A stretch of DNA of 6,415 nucleotides from JAIYDJ01 sp038246975 (GCA_038246975.1 JBBRVJ010000203.1:1-6415), one strand, 5' to 3'. Counted from the first letter of the stretch, positions 1-5,838 are shown. Made by a program: numbers and translations. The notes: generated by a model not told the origin, from the sequence alone.

Positions 1-1
1 G

Positions 2-385
2 GGCGCGTTCAACTTCAAAGGCACCGATCAGCAGAAAAAGGTCGGCCTCCTGTCGGGGGGCGAACGCAACCGCGTCCACATGGCCAAACTGCTGCGGTCA
101 GGCGGCAACGTCCTGCTGCTTGACGAGCCGACCAACGATCTGGACGTCGAAACCCTGCAAGCCCTCGAAGCCGCCATCGAAGACTTCGCCGGCTGCGCCA
201 TCATCATCAGCCACGACCGGTTCTTCCTCGACCGCCTGTGCACTCACATCCTGGCGTTTGAGGGGAATGCCCATGTCGAATGGTTCGAGGGGAACTTCGA
301 GGCCTACGAGGCCGACAAGGTTCGGCGTCTTGGACCGGATTCGATCGAGCCGAAGCGGGTGAAGTACAAGCGGTTCAGCAGATGA
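2..385 (+). CDS. ettA: EttA, ABC-F translation factor, C-terminal part (5' cut by window edge)
   Basis: The last 127 residues of an ABC-F ATPase, cut by the left window edge. The fragment covers most of the second nucleotide-binding domain: signature LSGGE at fragment residues 17-21, Walker B LLLDEP at 38-43 with catalytic Glu42, the D-loop NDLD, and the H-switch SHDR with His71. The tail EPKRVKYKRFSR closely resembles the end of E. coli EttA (YjjK). This tail, and the segment FNFKGTDQQKKVG before the signature, separate EttA from other ABC-F members such as Uup. Family knowledge: EttA binds the ribosomal E site and gates entry of the 70S initiation complex into elongation according to the ATP/ADP ratio. 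It is a cytosolic housekeeping protein. The gene ends normally in TGA, and no downstream partner is co-transcribed, since mobile-element debris follows. The paralogue assignment rests on recalled similarity. Confidence 0.95.
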   Translation, partial: GAFNFKGTDQQKKVGLLSGGERNRVHMAKLLRSGGNVLLLDEPTNDLDVETLQALEAAIEDFAGCAIIISHDRFFLDRLCTHILAFEGNAHVEWFEGNFEAYEADKVRRLGPDSIEPKRVKYKRFSR

Positions 386-573
386 GGTTTCCACCCGTTG
401 ACGGAGGGACTTAATCGAGCTTTTGTCAGCAAGCGAAACAGGTTGCCGCTCTCTAGATGTTCCATCTCGGACGTCTGCATTGACGAACTGCGTCTGCCAT
501 TGTTCATCGCGCGGGCGACGCTGCGCGAACTGATCGCGGGGCAGGAAGAGCGCGTAACGGATGGTGTCGCGCG
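386..573. other. Intergenic stretch between ettA and IS66 remnant, no gene recognised
   Basis: No intact gene or clear terminator is visible. A short open stretch at 479-577 on the plus strand (IDELRLPLFIARATLRELIAG...) ends in TGA inside the start of the transposase remnant. It has amphipathic, protein-like composition but no family I recognise. It may be more debris from the same insertion. Confidence 0.4.
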
Positions 574-987
574 ATGATGTTATCTCTGCACATGAACGCA
601 ACGGCGACCCCGGCGATCCAGGCCAAGATCGCGGCCAGCGAGGAGCCTGAATCCGTGCTGGCGGGACTCTACGGGGTGACGATCAACCGCCGCTGCCACA
701 GCCGGGCCTTCCCCTTCGCCAGTTGCGACGCGCTGCGTCGGGGGGGTCTCAGCGCCATCGTGAAGAACACAATCGCACTTTCTGCAGGCGACGATATTGG
801 TGCCGAGAACTGGGCCATGCTCGCCTCGCTGGTCGTCACCTGCGATATGGCCGAACTGAACGCGGTGGACTATTTTGCCGCCACGCTGCGCGCCATTCTT
901 GATGGCCAACCGCAACGCCGGATCGCGGACCCGCTGCCTTGACGCTTCAAGCAGCAGTCAAGCCACGCCGCAAAGGCCGCGCTGTAG
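574..987 (+). pseudogene. IS66-family transposase (TnpC) C-terminal remnant with premature stop
   Basis: The reading frame from ATG 574 ends at TGA 940-942 after 122 residues, but only its second half is recognisable. AENWAMLASLVVTC, the following AVDYFAATLRAILDG and PQRRIADPLP match the C-terminal domain of IS66 transposases, whose usual ending is DLLPW or DLMPW. The TGA lies exactly where the conserved Trp (TGG) is expected. The frame continues beyond it as RFKQQSSHAAKAAL to TAG 985-987, which looks like the natural tail, so a TGG to TGA nonsense change is likely. The first ~50 codons match no part of the transposase I know. The catalytic DDE region and the IS66 accessory genes tnpA and tnpB are absent. 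This is a non-functional relic of an insertion between ettA and the LPOR gene. The exact left limit is unknown; ATG 574 is only the first Met of the open frame. Confidence 0.75.
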
Positions 988-1021
988 CGTTCCAGATCCT
1001 TATGCCCGACGGACTATTTGA

Positions 1022-1037
1022 CAGGCTGCTGAAAAAG
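1022..1037 (+). repeat. Left terminal inverted repeat
   Basis: CAGGCTGCTGAAAAAG pairs with the inverted copy at 1165-1180, with two mismatches (C/T at repeat positions 5 and 8). Confidence 0.7.
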
Positions 1038-1164
1038 TCAAAAGTGACTGCAATTGAAGGCCACGAATTAAAATAACCGTCCAAGAACGCCCCAAAACTC
1101 GAGTTCTGGCGACATTATTTGTGTTTATGCGGAAGACTTTCCCTGCGGAGACACCTGAACAACC

Positions 1165-1180
1165 CTTTTTCAACAACCTG
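1165..1180 (-). repeat. Right terminal inverted repeat
   Basis: CTTTTTCAACAACCTG on the plus strand is the inverted copy of 1022-1037. It lies immediately downstream of the LPOR stop codon, so an LPOR transcript reading through would carry both repeats and could fold into a long hairpin. Confidence 0.7.
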
Positions 1181-2140
1181 CTAAAGGCTGACCAGACCCG
1201 CGCTGAGGGTCCACAGCAGATCAGACCGCGCGACATCGGTCGCTTTGGAGGACAGCGGCTGCGAGAACGCCGCGCGGCCGGCGATCTGGCGGTTGCCCCA
1301 ACTCCAGTGAACACCGGATTGCGCGAACTCGGCATCCGTCACCACTTGGGCGACCCGCTGGCCCGACAGGGGCTGTGAGACATAGCCCTTGGTGATGTTC
1401 TTCTGAAACCAAGGGAATATCTTCTGAAACGCGCGCGGAGCGTTGCGGAACAGGGGCGTGTCGGCCACGCAGCCGGGATAAAGCGTGCTGAACACGATGC
1501 CGGTCGAGGCATGGAACCGCGCATCGAGTTCGCGGCTCATCATCATGCAGCACAGTTTGCTGTCTTTATACGCCTTGCCGGGCTTGAAGGGCTTGCCGTC
1601 GATCATCGTGACCGGGTCCTTGAATCCGTCTTTCATCCCTTGAAAATCGCCCAGATCCGCCGGAGCCGGGATTGGCACCTTGCCGCCGAATTCCTCGGAA
1701 TTGGCGGTCACTGTGCCCAGCGTCACCAGACGCGGGTTGGGAGATTTCTGCAAATCTTCCAGCATCAGGTTGGCCAGCAGGAAATGGCCCAGATAGTTGG
1801 TGGCGACGCTGATCTCGTACCCGTCGGGCGACCGCAACGGTGCTTTCAACTGCGGCAGATAGGTGGCTGCGTTGCAGATCAGCGCATCCAGCGGGCGGCC
1901 TTGTGCGCGAAAGGTGGTATGAAAGTCGCGCACGCTCTGCAGCGAGCCGAGATCAAGGTGCATCACCTCGAACCCGTCTGCGTGCAGGTCAAGTGACCGG
2001 GCCGCGGCGGCTGCCTTGTCCAGATCGCGACAGGCCATGATGACGTGCCAGCCCTTGTCGATCAGGGCGTGGGTTGCGTGCAGGCCGACACCCGAGGACG
2101 CCCCCGTGATGATGGCAAGGGGTTTGTTCGTTGCGTTCAT
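1181..2140 (-). CDS. por: Light-dependent protochlorophyllide oxidoreductase (LPOR)
   Basis: A 319-residue SDR-superfamily enzyme, about the length of cyanobacterial LPOR. LPOR reduces the C17=C18 double bond of protochlorophyllide with NADPH and light, giving chlorophyllide, a precursor of bacteriochlorophyll. Visible in order: the NADPH-binding TGASSGVG (12-19), MACRD (35-39, Arg38 suiting NADPH), HLDLGSL (61-67), CNAATY (89-94), SVATNYLGHFLL (111-122), the LPOR-type insertion with LGDFQG around 163-168, AYKDSK with catalytic Tyr191 and Lys195, LYPGC with Cys224, ITKGYVS (249-255) and GVHWSWGN (276-283). The Tyr-to-Cys spacing of 33 equals that of Tyr193/Cys226 in the cyanobacterial enzyme. 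These motifs exclude a generic retinol-dehydrogenase-like SDR. The ATG (complement of 2138-2140) sits 10 bases after a weak GAGG. The TAG stop abuts an inverted-repeat element. A TGT-N12-ACA motif lies 39-56 bp upstream. Assignment is from recalled motifs, not from an alignment search. Confidence 0.93.
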   Translation of the reverse strand: MNATNKPLAIITGASSGVGLHATHALIDKGWHVIMACRDLDKAAAAARSLDLHADGFEVMHLDLGSLQSVRDFHTTFRAQGRPLDALICNAATYLPQLKAPLRSPDGYEISVATNYLGHFLLANLMLEDLQKSPNPRLVTLGTVTANSEEFGGKVPIPAPADLGDFQGMKDGFKDPVTMIDGKPFKPGKAYKDSKLCCMMMSRELDARFHASTGIVFSTLYPGCVADTPLFRNAPRAFQKIFPWFQKNITKGYVSQPLSGQRVAQVVTDAEFAQSGVHWSWGNRQIAGRAAFSQPLSSKATDVARSDLLWTLSAGLVSL

Positions 2141-2178
2141 GGGTGAAGGGCCTCGACTGTTGACGGTGACTAGCTAGG

Positions 2179-2196
2179 TGTAAAGCAAACCTGACA
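2179..2196. promoter_or_regulatory. Candidate PpsR/CrtJ operator (TGT-N12-ACA) in divergent spacer
   Basis: TGTAAAGCAAACCTGACA fits the TGT-N12-ACA pattern bound by PpsR/CrtJ, the redox- and light-responsive repressor of bacteriochlorophyll and carotenoid genes in purple bacteria. The fuller consensus TGTc-N10-gACA is met except for A in place of C at the fourth base. It lies 39-56 bp before the LPOR start, a typical operator/promoter position. It is also 17 bp before the TTG of the rightward gene, where it would fall in the leader. Only one copy is seen, while PpsR often binds paired sites, and a six-base specification can arise by chance. The match is seen; the regulation is inferred. Confidence 0.5.
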
Positions 2197-2200
2197 CAAC

Positions 2201-2206
2201 AAGGGA
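2201..2206 (+). promoter_or_regulatory. Ribosome binding site fixing a TTG start
   Basis: AAGGGA lies 7 bases before TTG 2214-2216. It is the main reason to accept the non-ATG start of the small membrane protein. Confidence 0.6.
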
Positions 2207-2213
2207 TACCGAC

Positions 2214-2462
2214 TTGGAAAGCACTTGGATCAGGCCTGCGGTTATTCTGGGGACGTTGGCGGTCTTGATCGGGCTGAACGTCCTCGAATTCAGGGGCAAG
2301 CGCAAGCGTGACGCGGCAGAGATGGCTGCCATCGCCGCGTCAGACACGCCTGCGATGATGCTGGCTCATCGGCAGTACCTGCAGACCCAGAACATCGAAC
2401 AGGTGCTGCATATCGTGAACTCGGTCCTGATCGCCCTGCTGGTCGCGGTGCTCACAGCATGA
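2214..2462 (+). CDS. Small two-helix membrane protein of unknown function
   Basis: An 82-residue protein I do not recognise. It has two hydrophobic helices, roughly residues 8-24 (AVILGTLAVLIGLNVLE) and 63-81 (QVLHIVNSVLIALLVAVLT), joined by a polar loop that begins with the basic run RGKRKR (27-32). By the positive-inside rule the loop should face the cytoplasm and both ends the periplasm. The start is TTG, supported by AAGGGA 7 bases upstream; the first in-frame ATG (2322-2324) would delete the first helix. The stop overlaps the next gene's start (ATGA, 2459-2462), so the two are probably translationally coupled. It is divergent from the LPOR gene across a 73-bp spacer. It could be an inner-membrane partner or anchor of the downstream reductase, but that is inference from position only. 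Confidence 0.75.
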   Translation: MESTWIRPAVILGTLAVLIGLNVLEFRGKRKRDAAEMAAIAASDTPAMMLAHRQYLQTQNIEQVLHIVNSVLIALLVAVLTA

Positions 2463-3103
2463 GGGTGGTCGTGTTCGGGGCCACGGGCGGCACAGGGCGC
2501 GCGGTGATCGCCAGATTGCTGACGGCAGGTCACACTGTGACCGCCTTCAGCCGCAACGCAACGCGGATCGCCCCGTCCCACGGAATGACCGTCATCGAGG
2601 GCGACGCGATGGTCGGCTCTGACGTGGCGCGGGCGCTGGCGGGGCAGGAGGCCGTAGTGATCACCCTGGGCAATTCGCAAAACGCCTTTGCGTTGCTGTT
2701 CGGCGCGCGGCGCACGACGCCGCGCACCATCTGCGAAGTCGGCACGCGCAACATTCTGGCGGTGCTGCCGGAGGGGGTCAGGGTCATCGTCGTCGGGGCA
2801 TTCGGAACCGGCGATACGGCCCGGAACCGGCCGTTGATGTTCACCCTGTTCTTCAAGCTGTTCCTGCGCGAACAGATGGCGGACAAGGAAAGGCAGGATC
2901 AGGTGCTCAGGTCCTGGGGCGGTCGTTACACGCTGATCCAGCCTGTCGCCCTGACCGACAAGCCGGGGACCGGCAAGTGGACCGCGTCGCTTGACGGGTC
3001 GTTCGGCAAGCCCGAAGTATCGCGCCACGATCTGGCCGAATTTATCGTTTCCCGGTTGACCGATGGGGACGATCCGGGCGGCACGGTGACGTTTTCGGGT
3101 TGA
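2459..3103 (+). CDS. NAD(P)-binding reductase, BLVRB/NmrA-like atypical SDR
   Basis: A 214-residue atypical SDR of the NAD(P)H-binding/NmrA-like group. The N-terminal Rossmann motif GATGGTG is at 7-13. SRN at 31-33 has Arg32 where NADPH-preferring members carry a basic residue, and VIEGDA (45-50) and GQEAVVITLG (62-71) follow. The overall plan resembles human biliverdin reductase B/flavin reductase, including the GTRNIL helix (95-100), the QVLRSWGGRYTLIQP region (148-162) and the C-terminal TASLDGSFGKPEVSRHDLAEF (175-195). There is no YxxxK pair, as expected for this group. Human BLVRB reduces flavins and beta-isomer biliverdins; bacterial members have varied or unknown substrates, so the substrate here is unknown. 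It starts by a 4-bp ATGA overlap with the membrane protein and has no good ribosome site of its own, which implies coupling. Nearness to LPOR makes a tetrapyrrole or flavin substrate attractive but unproven. Confidence 0.8.
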   Translation: MRVVVFGATGGTGRAVIARLLTAGHTVTAFSRNATRIAPSHGMTVIEGDAMVGSDVARALAGQEAVVITLGNSQNAFALLFGARRTTPRTICEVGTRNILAVLPEGVRVIVVGAFGTGDTARNRPLMFTLFFKLFLREQMADKERQDQVLRSWGGRYTLIQPVALTDKPGTGKWTASLDGSFGKPEVSRHDLAEFIVSRLTDGDDPGGTVTFSG

Positions 3104-3530
3104 TGCTTCCGACATCGCGGGCTGTTTGAATGCTGGCTTCGTTGTATGGCGCAGCCGGGTCTGATCGGCACAGGAAATTTCCCGCGCCGGTCGAAATCCG
3201 CCTTGTCCGGTTGTCGGATGCCTGTGCCGTTGGGGTGACAGGCGGCGTGATCGGTCCGGTCGTCCTCCTGGTCCGTGACAGGCGCGCCCTCCCGGTTCTG
3301 GCGGTTTATTTCGCGGATTGCATTGCGCTGCTTGCCGACGACGTGGCTGACGGTGTTCGACAGCATCCCGTCACAGTTTGCCTGGACGATCGTGGTCGTC
3401 ATGGTTGCAACCAGACCTGGTGCGCGTGACGCCGCCGAGACGGCCCTGCGATTGACCGGCAATCTGGCCATCTACGCCCACCTGACAGTTGTGTTCGAGC
3501 GCCCGACGACAGGGGCAGCGGGACGTGGTG
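3104..3530. other. 427-bp stretch without a convincing gene
   Basis: Open frames exist on the plus strand (3130-3429, and from 3275) and the minus strand (2926-3471), but they overlap each other and none shows a recognisable domain. The frame from 3275 includes a hydrophobic run (WTIVVVMVAT, then a second near LAIYAHLTVVF) that could be residue of a membrane protein. In persulfide operons a YeeE-type membrane gene commonly precedes the DUF6691 partner, so this stretch may be its heavily decayed remains. The 10-mer GTGACAGGCG occurs twice, at 3235 and 3275. No terminator, tRNA or CRISPR repeat is seen. Confidence 0.4.
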
Positions 3531-3929
3531 ATGCCAGATCCGATCCGTCATGCGTCAGGCGCGCAGTAGACGCGGTACAGGGTGTCGAGCACGGCCCGCA
3601 CCGGGGCTTAACTGACGGACGGACTGGACTATCGGCTGCTGTTCAGCCGCCCGTCGGCCCCTGTGTTCGGCAGCCGGTTCCACCTTCCGACCTCCCGCGC
3701 GATCGACGCCAGATTGATCGGCGGGTCGGCGCTGTCTGTGGTAGGTTGGGGCATCGCCGGGTTCTGTCCCGGGTGGTGCCATTCCCCCGCTGGGTTTCGC
3801 GCCTTGGCCGACCGCGCTGTTTATGATCTCGATGGGGTCGGCATGTTGCTGGTCCGCTGGCTGCAAGGCCTGCCCCGCCGTCAAACCGCCCTATCCTTGC
3901 AAGGAGGACATCCCCGTGACCGTCCCTGA
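3531..3929 (+). pseudogene. Decayed DUF6691 (YeeE/YedE-like) membrane transport protein
   Basis: The clearest piece, in the frame from 3624, reads LDYRLLFSRPSAPVFGS, then RFHLPTSRAIDARLIGG, then SALSVVGWGIAGFCPG, the hallmark C-terminal half of DUF6691 proteins. After FCPG the sense moves to the next frame (AIPPLGFAPWPTALFMISMG, 3778-3837) and then back to the first (GMLLVRWLQGLP), ending at TGA 3927-3929. This implies about one extra base near 3765-3780 and one missing base in the G run near 3834-3837. Upstream in the same frame, MPDP at 3531 may match the family's GMxDP motif at about the right distance, but stops at 3567-3569 and 3609-3611 interrupt it. Family knowledge: such proteins pair with a YeeE-type subunit next to persulfide dioxygenases and are proposed to move sulfur species across the membrane. 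The frame's end overlaps the next gene by 14 bp, as in an intact operon. The left boundary is uncertain. Confidence 0.7.
3901..3907 (+). promoter_or_regulatory. Strong ribosome binding site fixing the GTG start at 3916
   Basis: AAGGAGG lies 8 bases before GTG 3916-3918. It decides the start over the upstream in-frame ATG 3823, which lies inside the decayed DUF6691 gene. Confidence 0.85.
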
Positions 3930-4818
3930 TCGGATCCCCCACACCGTCGATCTGTCGGTCACGCCAGACGTGACAGCCTTCTTCGACGAGGCGACCAATA
4001 CGGTCACTTACGTCGTGCGCGATCCGGCCAGCACCGCCTGTGCGGTGATCGATAGCGTCATGGACATCGACTATGCCGCCGGGCGGATCAGCTATGGCTC
4101 GGCGGATGCGGTCGTTGCCCATATCACGGCCCAGGGTCTGACGCTGGAATGGCTGATCGAGACGCATGTCCACGCCGACCATCTGTCTGCCGCGCCGTAC
4201 ATTCAGGGCAAACTGGGCGGCAAGATCGGCATCGGCGAAAACATCACCGTGGTGCAGGACACCTTTGGCAAGGTGTTCAACGAAGGCACCGACTTTCAAC
4301 GCGACGGCAGCCAGTTCGACCGTCTGTTCAGGGACGGCGACATCTGGACGATCGGCGGCATGACCGCGTTTGCGATGCTGGCGCCCGGCCATACGCCTGC
4401 CTGCATGACGCATGTGATCGGCGATGCGGCGTTTGTCGGTGACACCCTGTTCATGCCCGATGGCGGATCGGCGCGGGCCGATTTTCCGGGGGGCGACGCG
4501 CGGCAGCTTTATCGGTCGATCAAACGGGTGCTGTCGCTGCCCGGCGCGATGCGGCTGTTCATGTGTCACGATTATGGCCCGAACGGGCGGGACATCCGCT
4601 GGGAAACCACGGTGGCCGACCAGAACGCCAACAACATTCATGTAAAGGACGGCATCCCCGAGGATCAGTTCGTCGCCGTCCGCGAAGCGCGGGACGCGAC
4701 TTTGGCGATGCCGAAACTGATCATCCCCGCATTGCAGGTCAACATGCGCGCTGGCGACCTGCCCCTGCCGGATGCCAGCGGCAAGCGATTTCTGAAAGTG
4801 CCGATCAACGTCCTTTGA
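3916..4818 (+). CDS. Persulfide dioxygenase-like MBL-fold metalloprotein (ETHE1/Blh type)
   Basis: A 300-residue metallo-beta-lactamase-fold protein. The metal motif THVHADHL is at 83-90 (His84, His86, Asp88, His89), with further ligands His159 (APGHT), Asp176 (VGDTLF) and His218 (MCHDYG). The stretch GGSARADFPGG (183-193) is the signature that separates ETHE1/Blh persulfide dioxygenases from glyoxalase II. Family knowledge: these mononuclear Fe(II) enzymes oxidise glutathione persulfide to sulfite and glutathione in the cytosol, as part of sulfide detoxification. There is no C-terminal rhodanese domain. The C-terminal extension after ~240 (KDGIPEDQFVAVREARDATL...PALQVNMRAGDLP) is typical of the bacterial Blh group. 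The GTG start is chosen for its excellent AAGGAGG. The preceding DUF6691 gene is decayed, so the dioxygenase seems to survive without its membrane partner. Blh genes are often under the ArsR-type repressor BigR; no such gene is in this window. Confidence 0.9.
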   Translation: MTVPDRIPHTVDLSVTPDVTAFFDEATNTVTYVVRDPASTACAVIDSVMDIDYAAGRISYGSADAVVAHITAQGLTLEWLIETHVHADHLSAAPYIQGKLGGKIGIGENITVVQDTFGKVFNEGTDFQRDGSQFDRLFRDGDIWTIGGMTAFAMLAPGHTPACMTHVIGDAAFVGDTLFMPDGGSARADFPGGDARQLYRSIKRVLSLPGAMRLFMCHDYGPNGRDIRWETTVADQNANNIHVKDGIPEDQFVAVREARDATLAMPKLIIPALQVNMRAGDLPLPDASGKRFLKVPINVL

Positions 4819-4877
4819 GGGGACGCGAGGGATTGTCCAGACGCGCAGTTGACGATCCGGCGCAGGATTCCAGAGGT

Positions 4878-4895
4878 GGCGATACCTCGCCTTTT
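4878..4895 (+). terminator. Possible rho-independent terminator after the persulfide dioxygenase gene
   Basis: GGCGA (4878-4882), loop TACC, TCGCC (4887-4891), then TTTT (4892-4895). The stem is short (5 bp) and the T tract brief, so this is plausible rather than strong. It lies 60 bp beyond the stop codon. Confidence 0.45.
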
Positions 4896-5021
4896 CCGAT
4901 CCTGTTCTTCGCCCCGGTGTGGTGTTTCTGATCCTGCTGCATGGGGCAGGACGTGCCGGTTGACCAGAGTCTTGAAAGCCGGTCAGATGGCGGGGGCGAG
5001 CAGCGACAGGGGCAGGAACGG

Positions 5022-5786
5022 ATGATCGAATACAACTTTGCCGGGACGGTCAGCATCGTCACGGGGGCCGCTTCCGGCATCGGGCTGGCCACGGCAGACG
5101 CCATCGCGGCGGCGGGCGGGGTGGTGTTTCTGAACGATCTGCCGGGGTCTGCGGCATTGGACGCCTCCGTGGCCCGGTTGCGCGCGGCGGGGCGCCAGGT
5201 TTATGCGGCTCCGGCGGATCAGTCGCAGCCTGATCAGGCCCAGGCGGCGGTGGACCGGATCATCGCCGCGAACGGGCGATTGGACTTTCTGGTGAACAAC
5301 GCGGCCACCCCCGGCACGGCACAGCCCATCCCGCCCGATGACTTTGACCGGATGGACGAGGCGTTCTGGCAAAGGCTGCTGTCAGTCAACCAGATCGGGC
5401 CTTATCGCTGGGTCAAGGCGGCGGCTCCGCATTTGCGGCAGGCCGGGGGGGCGATTGTCAACGTGGCCTCGACGGCTGGAATGGGGCGTGGCGGGTCGTC
5501 GTCGGTCTATGCCTCGACCAAGGCGGCGCTGATCGTTCTGACCAAGGAATGGGCGGTCGCCTTGGGGTCGGAAGTGCGGGTCAATGCCATTGCGCCGAAC
5601 GTCGTGGTGGGGTCTGGATGGGACTGCACCTTTGACCCGGAGGCCTTGGCCGACACCATCGCGCGGATTCCTCTGCGCCGGGGTGGGACGCCTGCGGACT
5701 ATGCGCAGTCGATCCTGTGGTTTCTGGCCGGCGCACCCTATGTCACAGGGCAAACCTTGGTGGTGGATGGCGGCGGGGTTCGATAG
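5022..5786 (+). CDS. Classical short-chain dehydrogenase/reductase, NAD-preferring
   Basis: A 254-residue classical SDR, the usual length for the family. It shows TGAASGIG (14-21), Asp39 at the end of the second strand (NAD rather than NADP preference), NNAA (92-95), and the catalytic tetrad Asn123, Ser150, Tyr163 and Lys167 (YASTK). VRVNAIAPN (186-193) and the C-terminal VTGQTLVVDGGG (241-252) are also typical. It would oxidise or reduce a hydroxyl/keto pair on a small substrate. The adjacent aldose 1-epimerase suggests a sugar or sugar acid, but the sequence alone cannot name it. ATG 5022 is chosen because the protein then begins just before the first strand and has AGGA a few bases upstream. 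The in-frame ATG at 4941 would add 27 polar residues unlike any SDR. A 203-bp spacer with a likely terminator separates it from the sulfur gene, so it is probably a separate transcription unit. Confidence 0.88.
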   Translation: MIEYNFAGTVSIVTGAASGIGLATADAIAAAGGVVFLNDLPGSAALDASVARLRAAGRQVYAAPADQSQPDQAQAAVDRIIAANGRLDFLVNNAATPGTAQPIPPDDFDRMDEAFWQRLLSVNQIGPYRWVKAAAPHLRQAGGAIVNVASTAGMGRGGSSSVYASTKAALIVLTKEWAVALGSEVRVNAIAPNVVVGSGWDCTFDPEALADTIARIPLRRGGTPADYAQSILWFLAGAPYVTGQTLVVDGGGVR

Positions 5787-5794
5787 ATCGTGCG

Positions 5795-5838
5795 GGTGGC
5801 GGGCTTGACCCAAGAAACCGGCGCTTCAGTCCGCCACC
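5795..5838. repeat. 8-bp perfect inverted repeat just after the SDR gene
   Basis: GGTGGCGG at 5795-5802 and its reverse complement CCGCCACC at 5831-5838, separated by 28 bases. There is no T tract, so it is a weak terminator candidate at best and may be chance in GC-rich DNA. Confidence 0.3.

Larger units (their letters stand above)
1022..1180. mobile_element. MITE-like element or deleted insertion sequence with terminal inverted repeats
   Basis: A 159-bp segment bounded by imperfect inverted repeats: CAGGCTGCTGAAAAAG at 1022-1037 and its partner at 1165-1180, whose reverse complement is CAGGTTGTTGAAAAAG (14 of 16 identical). The match can be stretched to 21 bp (1017-1037 and 1165-1185) at 17 of 21. 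The interior is visibly richer in A and T than its surroundings and carries no convincing protein. Ends of the type CAGGCTGTTGAAAAA are common on several bacterial insertion-sequence families, but I cannot assign the family. A clear target duplication is not visible. The right end abuts the LPOR stop codon exactly. It may be a miniature transposable element, or the two ends left by internal deletion of a full insertion sequence. Confidence 0.65.

Noticed and set aside
1017..1185. The inverted repeats as an ordinary rho-independent terminator
   Set aside because: The arms are about 127 bp apart, too far for a normal intrinsic terminator; a transposable-element origin explains them better.
1511..1996. 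161-codon plus-strand frame within the LPOR gene
   Set aside because: It is antisense to conserved LPOR motifs and has no ribosome site or recognisable domain.
2366..3115. 249-codon open frame on the minus strand opposite the BLVRB-like gene
   Set aside because: Low-complexity, Arg-rich translation with no domain; the plus strand encodes a clear Rossmann protein.
3130..3429. 99-codon plus-strand open frame
   Set aside because: No recognisable family, no ribosome site, and overlapped by frames in other registers; treated as part of the unexplained stretch.
3823..3915. Upstream ATG extension of the persulfide dioxygenase
   Set aside because: These 31 codons encode the tail of the decayed DUF6691 protein in another frame; the GTG at 3916 has a strong, well-spaced AAGGAGG.
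3643..4641. 332-codon open frame on the minus strand opposite the persulfide dioxygenase
   Set aside because: It is a shadow of a strongly supported plus-strand gene with all metal ligands; its composition (R, G, H, D rich) and lack of any domain are typical of antisense frames in GC-rich DNA.
4941..5021. Upstream ATG extension of the SDR
   Set aside because: The added 27 residues are polar and unlike SDR N-termini; ATG 5022 gives the standard length and start.
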